64,000 bases of DNA. It comes from Apiosordaria backusii (taxonomy: Eukaryota; Ascomycota; Sordariomycetes; Sordariales; Lasiosphaeriaceae). The stretch is from contig JAUKTV010000013.1 of assembly GCA_030549205.1 (NCBI GenBank), forward strand, positions 62,001 through 126,000. Reading direction: 5' to 3'. The notes beneath the pieces are model-generated. The model saw only the letters and a list, made by a program, of their open reading frames with translations, did not search any database and was not told the DNA's origin. Position 1 is the stretch's first letter, and every line of letters begins with the position of its first letter. Below are positions 34,048 through 46,133 of the stretch, piece by piece. The position numbers and the translations under genes were made by a program.

Positions 34048-36555
34048 CTACTCGACAGTAACCGACTTGGCCAGGTTGCGAGGGAAGTCGACGTTGAGAC
34101 CCTCGAGAACCGCAAGCCAGTAGGCAATGAGCTGCAATGGGATGACATTGAGGATGCCCTGGAGAACGTCGACGGTCTTGGGGATCTCGATCTTTTCGGC
34201 CTGGTTCTCGCTGAACTCCTCGTCGCCCTCGTTGCAAATAACAATAGGCTTGCCGCCACGGGCAGTTACTGGAAAAAGAATGTTAGTATGTGACGTTCTA
34301 TGACAGGAATAAAAGTAGACAAACCTTGTTGATAGGCATTCAAGCTCTTCTTGAAGAGATCATCGCGAGTAAGAATCATGATGATGGGCAGGTTCTCGTC
34401 CACAAGGGCGAGCACACCGTGCTTGAGCTCACCGCTCATGACGGCCTCGCAGTGCAAGTAGCTGATTTCCTTGATCTTCAGGGCACCCTCGAGCGCTGTG
34501 CTGTATTGGCTGCCACGACCCAAGAGCAGCAAGCTCTTTTGGTTTCTGAAGGTGCTCTCGCAGAGAGCCTTGATCTTTTGGTCTTGAGAGAGAACAGACT
34601 TGATCTGGTCACTGATCTTAGAAAGACCCTCCATAATCTCCTCTCGTCTCCTTTGCTTGGAAGCCCGGTCCTCGCCTAGTGAAAGGGCAAACATGATCAT
34701 GGCAATAAATTGCGATGTGTAGGCCTTGGTGGAGGCAACACCGATTTCGGGGCCAGCATTGACGTGCACACCGCAGTGGGTCAAAAGGGAAATGCTGGAG
34801 CCAACAACGTTGACGATACCGACAGTCAGGGCACCACGGTCAAGGCAGTACCGGAGAGCCATTAACGAATCGGCTGTCTCACCAGACTGAGATACGAAAA
34901 CGCAGGTGTCGTCTCTGAACACTGGGGCCTGGCGATCCAAAAAGTCGGAGGCAAGCTCGACCGCGATGGGAATCTCGGTGAGCTCCTCAAAGACACCCCT
35001 GACAGCCATGCAGCTGTGGTAGGATGTACCGCAGGCAATGAAAATGATGCGACGAGACCGACGGATGGTGGCGATGTAGCTTCGGAGACCACCAAGAGTA
35101 ACCGTCTGGTTGCCGATATCGAGACGGCCACGCATGGTGTTGACAACCGACTCTGGTTGCTCGAAAATTTCCTTTTGCATGAAGTGGTCGAACTTGCCCT
35201 TCATGATCTCCTGAAGCTCGAGCTCGAGAGTCTGGATGGTACGGACATTGCTGCTTCCATCGGCCTTCTTGAGGCGGTGGATGTGGAGAGAGCCCTCGTG
35301 GATGTGCGCAATATCATCGTCCTCGAGGTACATCACCTTCTTGGTGTGCTCAACAATGGCCGATGGATCGGACGACAAGAAGAACTCGGTGGGCATTGGG
35401 AGACCATCATCGGTCATGAAGGCGCGGGACTGCGACCTGTGGAGAAGAGACTTGTCGGGGGCTCCAAGCAGGCCATTAGGTGAAAGGAGGCCACCGGCGA
35501 CATTCGACTTCTTGAGCGCAACATTCTGTGAGGCGGCTTCGGCGGAAAGGGGGGTGTTGTCATCGGAGTACTCGACATCAACGAAGTCGACCTTCATGCG
35601 CTTCTGTGTCTTGACACCAACAACCAAGGGAGAACCCTTGCGAGCGGCAATCACCTCATGAGGATAGTGCACGCTCTTGATAAGCAGACCGTAGGCGCCC
35701 TCCAGCTCGCTAATAACAGCCTTGGCGAGATCGGTGAACCCAATGCCCTTGTTCTGGTCGTAGAGGTACTTTGCGAGCTTCGCAATGCATTCTGTGTCCG
35801 TCTCGGTCTCAAACCTGAAACCCTTGCTCTCGAGCAGAGTCTTGAGCTCCTTGTAGTTGGTGATGATGCCGTTGTGGACAATGGAGAACTCCCATGTGGG
35901 GTCGGACCTGAAGACAGAAAAACAATTAGGTCAGGGACGATCGAATACGAAAGATTGTACGCAAACATACCTGTGAGGGTGGCAGTTGAGACGGGAGGGG
36001 GGACCGTGGGTGGCCCAGCGTGTGTGCGCAATACCGACGTGAGAATCGAAGACCTTGGTGAGATCGGGCTTGGACTCGTCCACCAGTTGCCTCAACTTGA
36101 CGACCTTGCCCACCTCCTTGAAGGCAAGGACTTCTTTTTTCTTGTCGCCATCGACGGCGAAACCGGCAGAATCGTAACCTCTGTATTCGAGACGGGAAAG
36201 TCCTGCATTGGCGCAACAAGCCTACGTCAGCCACCGCCCACTCTCTGATGGATCCGTTGAATGTTTGTTGTGCCTCGTCCCTGTTTCCGGGTGAAACGCC
36301 GAGGCGGGGAAAGAAGCGGCGTCGTATTCCCGCCCAACCAAACATCTGCCACTCAAAGTTATGACCGGAGACGTACCGTTGATGAGTGTGTCGATGATAA
36401 ACTTCCTGTCCTTTTCCACCAAGTAATTCACGTAACCGAAAATGCCACTGCGAGTCCGGAGAGTCAGAAGAAGCTTTCTCGGAACCCAAGAGGGGCAACC
36501 GGCCAGAGGATAAGGCAGGGGCGGGGTTGGGTTGGGAGGGGACTGCGTACCACAT
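34048..36555 (-). CDS. gfa1: Glutamine:fructose-6-phosphate aminotransferase
   Basis: Five exons in transcript order: 36555-36551, 36447-36377, 36202-35971, 35907-34325 and 34268-34048. All junctions are in phase and give 703 residues (yeast Gfa1 has 717). The first coding exon is only five bases (ATGTG), so the initiator Met and the catalytic Cys2 are split from the rest by a 103-nt intron. The N-terminal class II glutaminase shows GIFGYVNYL, RLEYRGYDSAG, HTRWATHG and HNGIITNY. Two SIS sugar-isomerase domains follow, with IACGTSYHS, SQSGETADS and GRGSQYSTALEGALKIKE, and the C-terminus ends NLAKSVTVE. The enzyme makes glucosamine-6-phosphate, the committed step to UDP-GlcNAc and chitin. It is cytosolic and in other organisms is feedback-inhibited by UDP-GlcNAc. 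Confidence 0.96.
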
Positions 36556-39500
36556 TGTCACCGACTACCAGCAAAACGAGGGGATTGAAAATGAAAACCG
36601 GAAGTTGCGAGGACGAAAATGCGCGGGGTGAGCGAGTAGGTATCACAAGAGGGTGCTTTCACAAGCCTCCAAAGCTAAAAGCAAGAACAAGTGAGTCGAG
36701 TGATGACGGGAAGGGGAATGGAGTCAGGAAGGCGATCTGTATCTGCAGCCTCTGGGGGAGCTTGACTTTATGGCTGACTTCTGGGACCGAACTGGCGCGA
36801 GGAATGCTGCAGGGTGTTGAAGTGGGGCAGCTAGCGTCCGGAGTCGACTGGGACAGGACAGGGGTTGTGTTGGGCGCAGCATCTTCCCCATTGACCATCG
36901 TCGTCACTGCCCACCTCGTTCGACCTTAGCCCGTCGTGTTCACACCTACCTATTTGCTTTCTTTGGAATAATGGAAATACAACCGGGAAGCGCAGTTACC
37001 CGGCCCTTTCTTTCGTCTAGGCTTTATCCAATTCGCCCGTGCTGAAATCCCGATCGACATGCTGCAGAAAGAGGCATTACATGTTGCACCTCACGTTTCT
37101 TGTTCGCTGACAGCGCCGCTGCCAACAGGGGATCCAAGAGCTGGGAGCTTTAGGGGGCGTTTCGGTGGCACCTTGACTGTGGCCTCGTCCAACCCACCAA
37201 GCCCCTCCCCCTCATCCATTCTCACTCCTTCCCCCTCCCTTCCCCAACTGCTCCTCGCCGTCTGATATCAGATTCAGTTCGGATTGTTCTGCAGATGGAT
37301 TCGGTAAACAAAACATGCGTCTGTTTTGCGTCGCTCGCAATATTCTACAATACGTATACGTACGTTCCGGATGTCTCAAGCAACATCATTCCTCTCCGAG
37401 ACGGTCTCAGAGCTGGATAGGTAAAAGAGCAACCAACAAGCTCCTCATTGGAGAAGACGAGGAGCCGCCAGCGGGCTGCATGCTCTTGTCAGCTCATCGC
37501 TCATCTCCAGATCCGATCGCCAAAGCACCACCTCGCTAGTCAGCTTGCCGCTTGTCGGTCCAACACTCTGGCTTGTCGTTGCATGGCGCCATCTAGTCCC
37601 CAGTAGCATGGGCGCTGCTTGCTGTTTGTTGATTCCCGTGAAAAAGAGGCGGTTGTTTAACGCCCTCTTGCGAGTCGACTGCAGGCTCCTATTGTTTCCC
37701 GGCAACCTGCCATCGTTTTACGCTCGCTTTTCGACGCCAAGAACGCTGCAGGTTGAGCTTGTCGTCTCACCGCCACCCGAATCCAGACATCAACGGCTTC
37801 GGACCCTTAAATTGAGCAACGATGTGTCAATATAGTTCCGACAGGCGACATTCCGACCCTCTGCCCAGCAATACACGTATCGTCTGTTCTTCGTGCCCAG
37901 CGCCGACACTCCGGAAGGGATAGCCACTCGGATCGGGACATGCTTCCACCAGGATCCCCTCAATGGCAGTGGTGGAGCATCTTCGTATCACGGCGGGCCA
38001 AGCTGTTTCCCCGTGGACGAGTGGATAACCTCTGACACTTCAAAAGAAAACACAACATATCTCATGGCTCTTGTGGTCCCCAAGTTTTCTAGCTGCGTCC
38101 CTGTGCAGCGTATGTACATAGCTGCTGTTGTCCTACCAACCCCTCGTTCAACTGCCCTATCGTTGGACCTGCGAACATGACGTCTCTCGTTTCCAGGTTC
38201 TCCGCGCCAATTGCCCATCCATGGACACGGCATCCCGCTACGCTAGGCCAGGAACCGCCTAGAAGAATCAGATGAAGGTTCTGATGCAACCCTTCCCACC
38301 ACCACGAAGCTTCCAAGAGATCGCCCTCCCATGTCCGGCCTGATTACCGGGATGGGAAAGCAATCGCCAATTCAAACCAAGCAAAAATCGCACACAAAAA
38401 AGGGGCAAAGAGGTGAATTCAAGAGATGTTGTAGCCCACTTTTTGAGGCTGTGTGAACTTCCCACCCACCCCAGCACCTTGGTTTGGTTTGAACAAAGGG
38501 CGCCCCTCCCTCTTCGTCACCCCCTGGGCTTGCAAAATTCTATTCTTAGCAATACCTAATCTTGCTGGGTCCCCTGGCGCGGGGGCTTGAACATGTTCAA
38601 CTGCCGGACACGATCCTCTTTCGTTCCCTGTTGAACGGTATCGTAACAACGTAGGTGGGGGAGGAAGGGAGGGACACTGATCAAGGAGAGAAAGGCAAAA
38701 GTGTTACCTTGCAATAAGGTCAACACGAGGAAATAATTGCCCCCCCTTTTTCCATGTTTATTCGTGCCGCCGCTTCGTCTCGAGATTCTTTGGCTCCGAA
38801 CCCCATTTTTTGGATGATGAAAATGATGATGATAGGCAAGTCGGATGCCTCTTGTTCGCTTCGGCTCGGACACGGGGCTCGGAATTCCTTTCGGGGGGTG
38901 TGCCTTTGACTAGGTATTTACACACAGAAACTCCGAACGAGGTTTCAGACATACCCAAAAACAACACTATGTTTGGTCCAGAAACGATGAGCACTTTTGA
39001 CGCTCTTGTTTGTGCCATTGTTGGATGTTTCTTATCCTCCCACCATCCATTCAACCTGTCAAGACCTTGTGTCTCAATCCTGCTCAGGCATGCATGTCAA
39101 CAAAACAACTGTCCAAATGCGAGCAAGTTGACTTCCATTGTTGAAAGCGAGCCAATGCATGCTATCGAACAGAACAGACTTGATGAATGCCAACCAAGAA
39201 TCCTTCAGCCTTATCATCAGCCTTATATGGCATGTTCTTTGACGAATCGGTCTTCAACCATCAACAAAGATGCGCCACACTGCGCGCAATGCTGGCCCCG
39301 TTGGTGACCCTTTTTCGGACTTCTCACCTTGTGAATGAGGATGCTGATGCAGAAGCCTCATGCCGCCATATCCGAATATCTCCATCAAGGCTCCCGACAG
39401 GTCATAATTCGTAGCTAAGGTAAGCAGGACAGCAGGATTCCTCATTAATCACGACAAACCAGCAAGGGAGCAGCGCATTGCAACCTTCCTGACCAACATA

Positions 39501-39698
39501 CGCAGAGTAACTTCATGGGTTTTCAGCGTCTTTCCGTAATAGGTTGTCGTCATAACATCTCCGCTATTGTTACAATAATACAGCTTCAGTTTGCTCGAAA
39601 CGCTTGGCATAGATTTATGCGCTCTACCCGCGTCCTCCTGTAACTGATTGATCATTATCTACTCATCTCCCCCTTGCTTGTCAACGCCCAACAAAACT
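36556..39698. other. Long intergenic spacer upstream of gfa1
   Basis: This 3.1-kb interval has no frame with recognisable domains on either strand; the longest is 38810-39307 (plus, 165 codons). The gfa1 end contains purine-rich 5' leader sequence. A CT-rich tract lies near 37200-37250. The spacer probably holds the extended gfa1 promoter, and the rpt4 3' flank lies at its far end. Confidence 0.4.
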
Positions 39699-41080
39699 CT
39701 ACAACTTCTTGTACTCGAGCTTGCCCTCGAGCTTCTTCGACTCGGCCACTTTGCGGACCGCTTTGTTGAAGTCATCCTGACTAATCGCATCTCTGTCGGC
39801 CTTGATGGCAAAGAGGCCACTAGAAGATAAATTGTTAGCATGGTAGTCTTTCGGTGGTTGTTACTGATAAGAAACTTACGCCTCGGTAACCACGTTTCTT
39901 AAATCAGCACCATTCAGCCCATCGCTCATCTTCACCACGCTCTCAAAGTCAATCTCCCCGTCCTTGGCCACGCCTGCAGCGTGAATCTTGAGAATCTCCA
40001 GCCGGCCAACCTCGTTGGGGAGGGGAATCTCAATCTTGCGGTCCAAACGTCCAGCACGTAGCAGGGCGGGGTCGAGTGTGTCGGGCCGGTTCGTCGCCAT
40101 GATAATCTTGGTCTTGCCAAGGTAGTCAAACCCGTCGAGCTGATTGAGCAGCTCCATCAGCGTTCGCTGAATTTCACGATCGGCACTAGTTCCTTCGCTG
40201 AAGCGGCGGCCACCGATGGCATCGATTTCGTCCATGAAGATGATGCAGGGCTCGTGCTCCTTTGCGTATCCGAACATTTCGCGGATCAACCTAGCAGACT
40301 CGCCAATGTACTTGTCAACGATGGCTGATGCGACAACTGTAGAGATGCATCTCTGTCAGTAAGTTGAATAACAATAATCAAGCAGAGTTCCACCCACCCT
40401 TGAGGAAGTTTGTCTCCAAGCTGCTGGCGACTGCTCTGGCAAGCAATGTCTTGCCGGTACCTGGTGGACCGTAGAGAAGCACGCCCTTGGGCGGCTTGAT
40501 GCCTACCCGAAGGAACAGCTCTGGGTTCTTGAGGGGGAGCTCGATGACCTCTCTGAGCTCACGAATCTGTTCGTTCAGGCCACCGATACCGCCGAAACTA
40601 ATCTGGCCTGGATCCTCCAGCGACATGTTGTAGACGAGGGGGTCGACTTCACGTGGAAGCATGCGCATAATGGTGAGAGTCGTCATATCGAGCGCCACAC
40701 GAGTTCCTTGCTTGAGTTTCGCCTTGTCGACCTTGGAGCGGCATCCGACAACGTAACGGGGGCCTGATGAGGCCTTTACGATGACTGTAGTGGGATGGGA
40801 TGTTAGCTTTCGAATCACACAAGTTGGTGGACATCGGGGCGCAGGGGATGGAAAGATGGACGGGGAGCGCACATCTCTCCTCATCAAGTTGCTTCAGCAC
40901 CTCGCCAATAATCTGTCCGACACTTTGTAACGCCTTGATGTTGTCCTCTGTGTGGTCAAACTCATTCTGCAAGCCTTTGATCTCCAACCGAAGATTCTTG
41001 AGTTTGGTTTCCCACTCCCGCGACTCGATCAGTTTCTGTTTGAACGAGGCGAGAGCATGCTCGCGCTCCTGGTCGGACAT
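39699..41080 (-). CDS. rpt4: 26S proteasome regulatory ATPase Rpt4
   Basis: Four exons in transcript order: 41080-40873, 40784-40398, 40336-39880 and 39819-39699, with consistent phases, 390 residues (human PSMC6 has 389). The N-terminal coiled coil (residues 10-65, with ESREWETKLKNLRLEIKGLQ) is followed by the OB fold and AAA+ domain. Walker A GPPGTGKT, Walker B IIFMDEIDA and the arginine-finger region LLRAGRLDRKIE are intact. GGLNEQIRELREVIELPL and the C-terminus EGKLEYKKL match the Rpt4 subfamily rather than its paralogues. It is one of six ATPases in the 19S base that unfold substrates and open the 20S gate. Confidence 0.95.
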
Positions 41081-41512
41081 GATGGCGGTGGATTCGTAAC
41101 TGAGTTCGGCGGCGGTTAATAGTTGGTAGTTGTTGGGTGATATTTTAGCTCGGGGTGCTCTTTGTAAATTGAATGTCTCTGGGGAAGAAAGGCGTTGTTG
41201 AAAGAATTCGTGGTTGTCAGGCTGGGGTTGGATGTCAGCGCTCCTCTCCAGCTCCAGTTGCGATGCGTGTGCTACCCCAGGAGCTAATTCGTAGCTCCTG
41301 TTGCCTTGTCAGAGTGGATCTGCCGCCCAAACAGCCAGCTGCACGGTGCGGATTGTGGCTAGTGCAGTGAGGCGTTGAGGCTGGAGTTCAATTTTGGCCA
41401 ATAAGCGGTAAGTATTCCTCATGGGTCTTCATAACACCACACGATGAAGTCATCAACACTCTCACGATTCGACTGCAAGAAAATTCATGGATTCAATTAT
41501 CACCATATCTCT
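41081..41512. other. Spacer between rpt4 and the Zn2Cys6 gene
   Basis: The rpt4 promoter and the 3' flank of the regulator gene. No other feature was recognised. Confidence 0.35.
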
Positions 41513-43066
41513 TCATCTCCTGAAAAACAAAGATAGGAAAGGTTTTTCCTGACAAGCTGATTCGAGTATGTTCCTGCACCAATCGAAGTCCTCGGTTTCA
41601 GCGCCCGCACCCCTGGCCTTCAAGGTGTCGTATGCCGTCTGGAGGGGGAGAATTATGGATGTTGGCCCAAACAACTTCATCTTGTCCTGCATCAGGTACT
41701 TGATGCTCTGGCATATAAGTATCGATAACCGCCTGGTCTCGAGAGAGATGAACGCTTGCGGCACTTGGCTAGCCGGACTCAAATTTGGATGTGAGTGTAA
41801 GATTCTCTCAATGTTCGCCAAGCAAATCACCTTGAACGCCCAGCAATGAGTCAAACCGTTAGCTGTCGTGAGGCTGTCGAACCAGACGTAATCGCCGTCA
41901 ACCCAAAAGAGGTGGGCCTCACTTCCGGACTGAAAGCCCCTTTCCCACGATTCAAGCTGATGCAGCAATGTTTCAAGATCCCTCAATATGCGGGTACTGG
42001 CACTTTCCCCTGGTTTCTGGGCTATTTTCTCGATCAATCCCGGGATGGCAGTTGCTTCGCTCATCAGTGCTTGCATTGCAGAAGGAGCAATTTCACTGAA
42101 GGGGGCAGTTCGCCATTCTTCCATGGCCAGGAAAGATGACTTTCTCGACTGAATTCTTAGCACTATCTGTCAAAAGCAACGGATGTCAGCCAATCACCAA
42201 CCAACAAGATCGCATTTTCTTCGAATCCATACCAATGCTGGCCTTGCCCCGACAAATAACCGGTGGGCGATTCCTGACGCAAAGAATCGTGGCTCACATG
42301 TCTGCATCAACTCTCCAAGCCCCTCCAGATGAGCGGCCCAGCTTTCAAGACTCGATGGTAGCACAAGCTCGGCAAAAAGCAAGCACATTACGGCGGCCAT
42401 CAGCTCAAGCAGGGAAGATGTTTCAGGGACCTGGAGAGCGTCGTTGACAGACCGCAGCGCTATGCTATACGCTTCAAGCGCTGCAGCCATGGGAATCTTC
42501 TGTTGAGGTTCGCCGATCAGGATCGAGAAAGCAAAGGTCTTTATGGCTGCGGTCAAAGCTGGATTGTTGCTCGTCTTGACAAGATCTGGCAGGACTTCTG
42601 CCCAGGCTCCTGCATGTGGCTGTCAGTTCTTTTCTCTTTTGGCCGGAAAACTGCTCACATACCACATATTCGAGGAGTCGATGCACTTGCACCACTTTCG
42701 ATCGCCGCAACGTCAGTCCCTGGAACGTATCCCCGGATGATGATGGCTATCAGTTCGTCAATATCCCAGTTCAGTATACCTGAAGGCCGGGAAGGGTGCT
42801 TTGTAACGCCAGACTGGAGAATGAGAACGTCATCTTTCGCTTTGATCTGGTTGGTAGCTGGGGCGCAGTGAGAGATGAATATCCAATCTGGTGGATATCC
42901 CGGGCAGTGGATGTTGCGGAGCAGACACTGGCCGCATGAAGGCTGCTTCCCATCACACTAGAAGCGCTTGGTCAGCAACGTTGGAAGATTATTGAGATGG
43001 AGTATTTCGTACACTAATCTTTTTTCGCCTGCAGACTTGACACGTCGTTCTCTGTCGGACCTTCAT
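41513..43066 (-). CDS. Zn2Cys6 fungal-type transcription factor
   Basis: Four exons in transcript order: 43066-43013, 42957-42663, 42609-42233 and 42166-41513, all phases consistent, 459 residues. The zinc cluster is split by the first intron but complete after splicing: Cys9, 12, 19, 26, 29 and 36 with C-x2-C-x6-C-x6-C-x2-C-x6-C spacing and basic RRKK between the first pairs. The rest is helical, with DWDIDELIAII-like and LLELMAAVMCLLFAELVLP segments, and the region after the third intron (RKSSFLAMEEWRTAPF) resembles the conserved region of the fungal-specific transcription factor domain. It should bind CGG-type DNA elements in the nucleus. Target genes are unknown; the adjacent metallo-beta-lactamase-fold gene (divergent, 596 bp apart) is a candidate. 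No coiled coil was evident after the cluster. Confidence 0.85.
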
Positions 43067-43662
43067 GACTTTGGAATTCGCAGTTCAGATGCTTGTAGAA
43101 CAGTACTTTTGGTGCGGACTGACTGGGTGCTTACAGATAGACGTGGTGTGGAACTTATAAGTGGCTCACAGGCTTGGCGGGTTATGTTTCCAGGAACGGA
43201 AATGCAACATCAGGTGTTACGGAATGAGATTCCATACCTTATGTACTCCAGATATTGGATCCGGGCGTTCCCTTCAACGTTCTGGTTTAGATTCCCATCG
43301 TTTTGGCATCCCATTGTAACAACAACCTGTGTCATCCTCTTCCACTAAGCCGAATCGGGAGACATAAATCGCCAAGCATTGTGCCATGGGTTACAAAGTG
43401 GGGGGTGGAACACCCTTGTAAAGCTTATCCTGAGTGCATCAACATCAAGCCCATGCGATGAACCGCAAAAGCCCGCTGAGTTCTGACAGCGAACGTAATT
43501 ATTCATCATAGTGAATTCATGTATATAAGGACATAGAGATCTCCCTTCAACACAGCCTAGATGAATGACCTATCCCTTCAACGTTTGACCTGTTACACAA
43601 ATTACCCCTGAACTCCTGAACCCCTGAACTCCTTTTCCGCTTGCACAATTCCGACCTTCATC
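43067..43662. promoter_or_regulatory. Divergent promoter, regulator and MBL gene
   Basis: A 596-bp spacer between divergent starts. A TATA-like TATATAAGG lies near 43521-43529, about 135 bp upstream of the MBL-fold ATG. A short direct repeat (CCTGAACTCCTGAACCCCTGAACTCC, three CCTGAAC units) lies at about 43608-43632. No regulator site was identified with confidence. Confidence 0.35.
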
Positions 43663-44776
43663 ATGGCCCCCTCCGTCAAGCTCTCTACACCCCTGAGTCT
43701 TACCCACATTGGCACTGCGACAGCCCTCATCCATCTTGGGGATGATACCAACCCCATTACCCTCATCACCGACCCTTTCTTCTCTCACACCCCTTTTGAG
43801 TTCGACTTCGGCATCCTTGTCCTCAGAGCATCTATCGAACCTGCGCTCACCCTTGGTGACCTCCCTCCCATCGATGCAGTCCTCCTCAGCCATGAGGACC
43901 ACGTCGACAACCTTGATGAACCCGGCCGCCGCCTTCTCGACGGCCGGATTGTGTTAACCACCCCCGACGGAGCAAAGAATCTCGCTCCTAGGCCCGGTGT
44001 GAAAGCTCTGCAGCCCTGGTTTGTTTGCTCTTTCTATTTTGGCGACGATCATTGATGTTAAACATTTATTGCATAGGGAGACAACCACGGTCAGGCTTCA
44101 AGGCCAAACTTTTGAAGTGACTGGAACCCCGTGCGTCCACCTCCCGGGAGGCGAAGTCACGGGTTTTATTCTTACAAACGAATCATTTGGAACCACGGAT
44201 GGCAAGCCGAATGCAATCTTCTTCTCAGGAGACACGATTTACATCCCCGAGTTGGCGAAGATGAAGGAGAAGTACCGTACGTTCTTTCGTCGTTTACCAC
44301 GTTTGTCGTTTACGCCATTTGTCGGTGACGTCATTTGTCGTTTACCCCTTTTGTCGTTTACCTCTTTTGTCGTTTACCACATTTGTCGTTTACCACATTC
44401 CTCCTCTTCACCTTTTCCCCCTTTCACCTCTCCATTTTTTTCCTTTTTTCACCTCTTTCAAGCAAAACACTTTACGTTTGCACATGTACGGCAATCTAAA
44501 TACTGATATTCATCATCAGATATCTCCGTTGCCCTCCTAAACCTCGGCAAAGCGACCGCTCCCCTCCCGACCGGCCCCCTGCAAATAACCATGGACGGCG
44601 CCCAAGCAGTTCAGCTCTTCCGGGAGCTGGAGGCGGATGTGCTGGTGCCCATGCACTTCGAGAGCTGGGAGCACTTCAAGGAACAGAGAGAGGGATTGGA
44701 ACAGGCATTCAAGAAGGAGGGATTGGAAAAGGAGGTTTTGTGGTTGGAGCCTGGGAAGAAGACTAGGGTTGTTTAA
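43663..44776 (+). CDS. Metallo-beta-lactamase-fold hydrolase
   Basis: Three exons (43663-44018, 44077-44276, 44520-44776), phases consistent, 270 residues. The core is an MBL fold: LTHIGTATALIH, ITDPFF, then LLSHEDHVDNLD as the metal-binding loop, followed by TPCVHLPGG, FFSGDTIY and a late VLVPMHFESWEHF. These resemble the UlaG-like branch, where metal ligands come from the SHxDHxD loop, a middle His, the SGDT Asp and the MHF His. The loop has one extra residue before DH and Asn where the last His is often found, so metal binding should be checked. The substrate is unknown. The second intron is 243 nt, much longer than usual here, and contains a tandem repeat. Confidence 0.85.
44286..44398 (+). 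repeat. 16-bp minisatellite inside an intron
   Basis: Seven adjacent units of about 16 bp with consensus TTGTCGTTTACCACAT fill positions 44286-44398, with one extra T after the first unit. The last two units are identical; the third is the most diverged. The array lies wholly within the second intron of the MBL-fold gene, immediately after its donor. Confidence 0.9.
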
Positions 44777-45137
44777 TTTCGCATATCACAATTGTCAAGG
44801 ACGCAATTCTGAGTACCAGGTAGGTAGTAGTTGCGCGATTTCATTCACGAAGATGGCTACAAAGTCCCTTACACAGGTGGTGTATTTGTGAGATATTCCT
44901 TCGGATGAGATAGGTTGATAGCCCTTCCTTCTCAAATTCTGTTACTCCTCGAAACCGAAAACCCGAACCTAGACCCCATCGTTTTCGTCTAGATGAGATG
45001 CTGATACGGATTGGTTGACATGGACGACGAAAATTGAGATTTCTGGCTGGCTTGCTTCGACCTAGGTGATCACCACCCCTCGGTCGCGACCTGTGCTTCG
45101 TTAGCCCTCTGGAAACAAATGTTTCTCTAAAATCAAC

Positions 45138-45422
45138 CTAGCTTACAACGTAATACGAGACAGTGGCGCTCTGCGGGTAGTTGCAGTTCTGCTTACACAC
45201 AATTCTTATGAAATCTCTCCTCCGAGCCATCGCCTCCAGGTACTCTGGGGTTTGATTGTCGAGGTCGAAGCACATCGTAACTTTCACAATAGCGCCGTTG
45301 GGCAATTTCTTCTCCCTGACGAAGTTGTTGAGGGATTCGGCAACCTCAGAATGGGGGAGGAGAAAACGGCCGTCAACCTTCGCGGCAGACTGGGTGTTTG
45401 CCTTCTCGGACTGGGACGACAT
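45138..45422 (-). CDS. Small unknown protein (94 residues)
   Basis: An intronless frame with a good initiator context (AGACATGTCG). It has no signal peptide and no membrane segment. The N-terminal 20 residues are polar; the middle (KLPNGAIVKVTMCFDL, then TPEYLEAMARRRDFIRIV) looks folded, with alternating strand-helix-strand character, and ends SATVSYYVVS. Three Cys occur (one in TMCFDL and two in KQNCNY / IVCK). I do not recognise the family. It is kept because the composition is protein-like and the neighbourhood has room for a separate promoter. Confidence 0.5.
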   Translation of the reverse strand: MSSQSEKANTQSAAKVDGRFLLPHSEVAESLNNFVREKKLPNGAIVKVTMCFDLDNQTPEYLEAMARRRDFIRIVCKQNCNYPQSATVSYYVVS

Positions 45423-46133
45423 CTTGAAGTCTTGATGGTTTGAAGTGATGCTTCTGGTGTCTTTTGTCGCGGAAGATGATGCGGGAGCTATTGGATGAGT
45501 GGGATGAGAAAGACTGGAAAGAAAAGTCGCAGAAGAAGCTGGTTGTTGAGCAAAGCTCTTGAATTGGGGCCGCTCGAGTGGGTTGTTTATTTTATTTACC
45601 CCCTAAAACCAGCGCGCAGCTGCAGCTGGAGCCCAGACCTGTACCAGTATCGATGGGAAGGAACGCCCCTGTGTCCTACGTTCAGGTCATTGGTGAAAAA
45701 GGCCCAAGACAGGTAAGCAACACGCAAGGAAAGAACCCTAGATATCGCTAAGAGAGGCAAGAGCAACGCAAGTCTGGAACCCATTCAAGCAAACGAGCCC
45801 AATATTGATCTCTCAGCCCTCTTGAGCCGCCCATTGATGACTTGACAGCACGAGCTTCCCTCTCACCGTTCTTTTATTCACAATAAGGGTCCTGCAAGGA
45901 GAGTTCAAGCAAGCGGTGTTACAATTCTATCTTCAGAACTAAGATTACCATCACCAACAAGCTAGGTAAACACAACAAATGAAGAAGTGGCCACTTCCAT
46001 ATAATAACAAGCGAAACGAAAAGTAAAATACCCCAAATCCGCCACATCCCTTCCACTCTCTCGCCACCTGCAACCAAGCCCTTTTTTCTCTTGACCACTA
46101 ATCACAATCGAATAGCCTGAGTCCACGGTCGCC
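45423..46133. other. Intergenic spacer
   Basis: This holds the promoter of the 94-residue gene and the 3' flank of the broken secreted-protein gene. Nothing else was recognised. Confidence 0.35.

Noticed and set aside
38810..39307. 165-codon plus-strand frame between gfa1 and rpt4
   Set aside because: No motif, mixed composition and no splice or promoter support; not distinguishable from chance.
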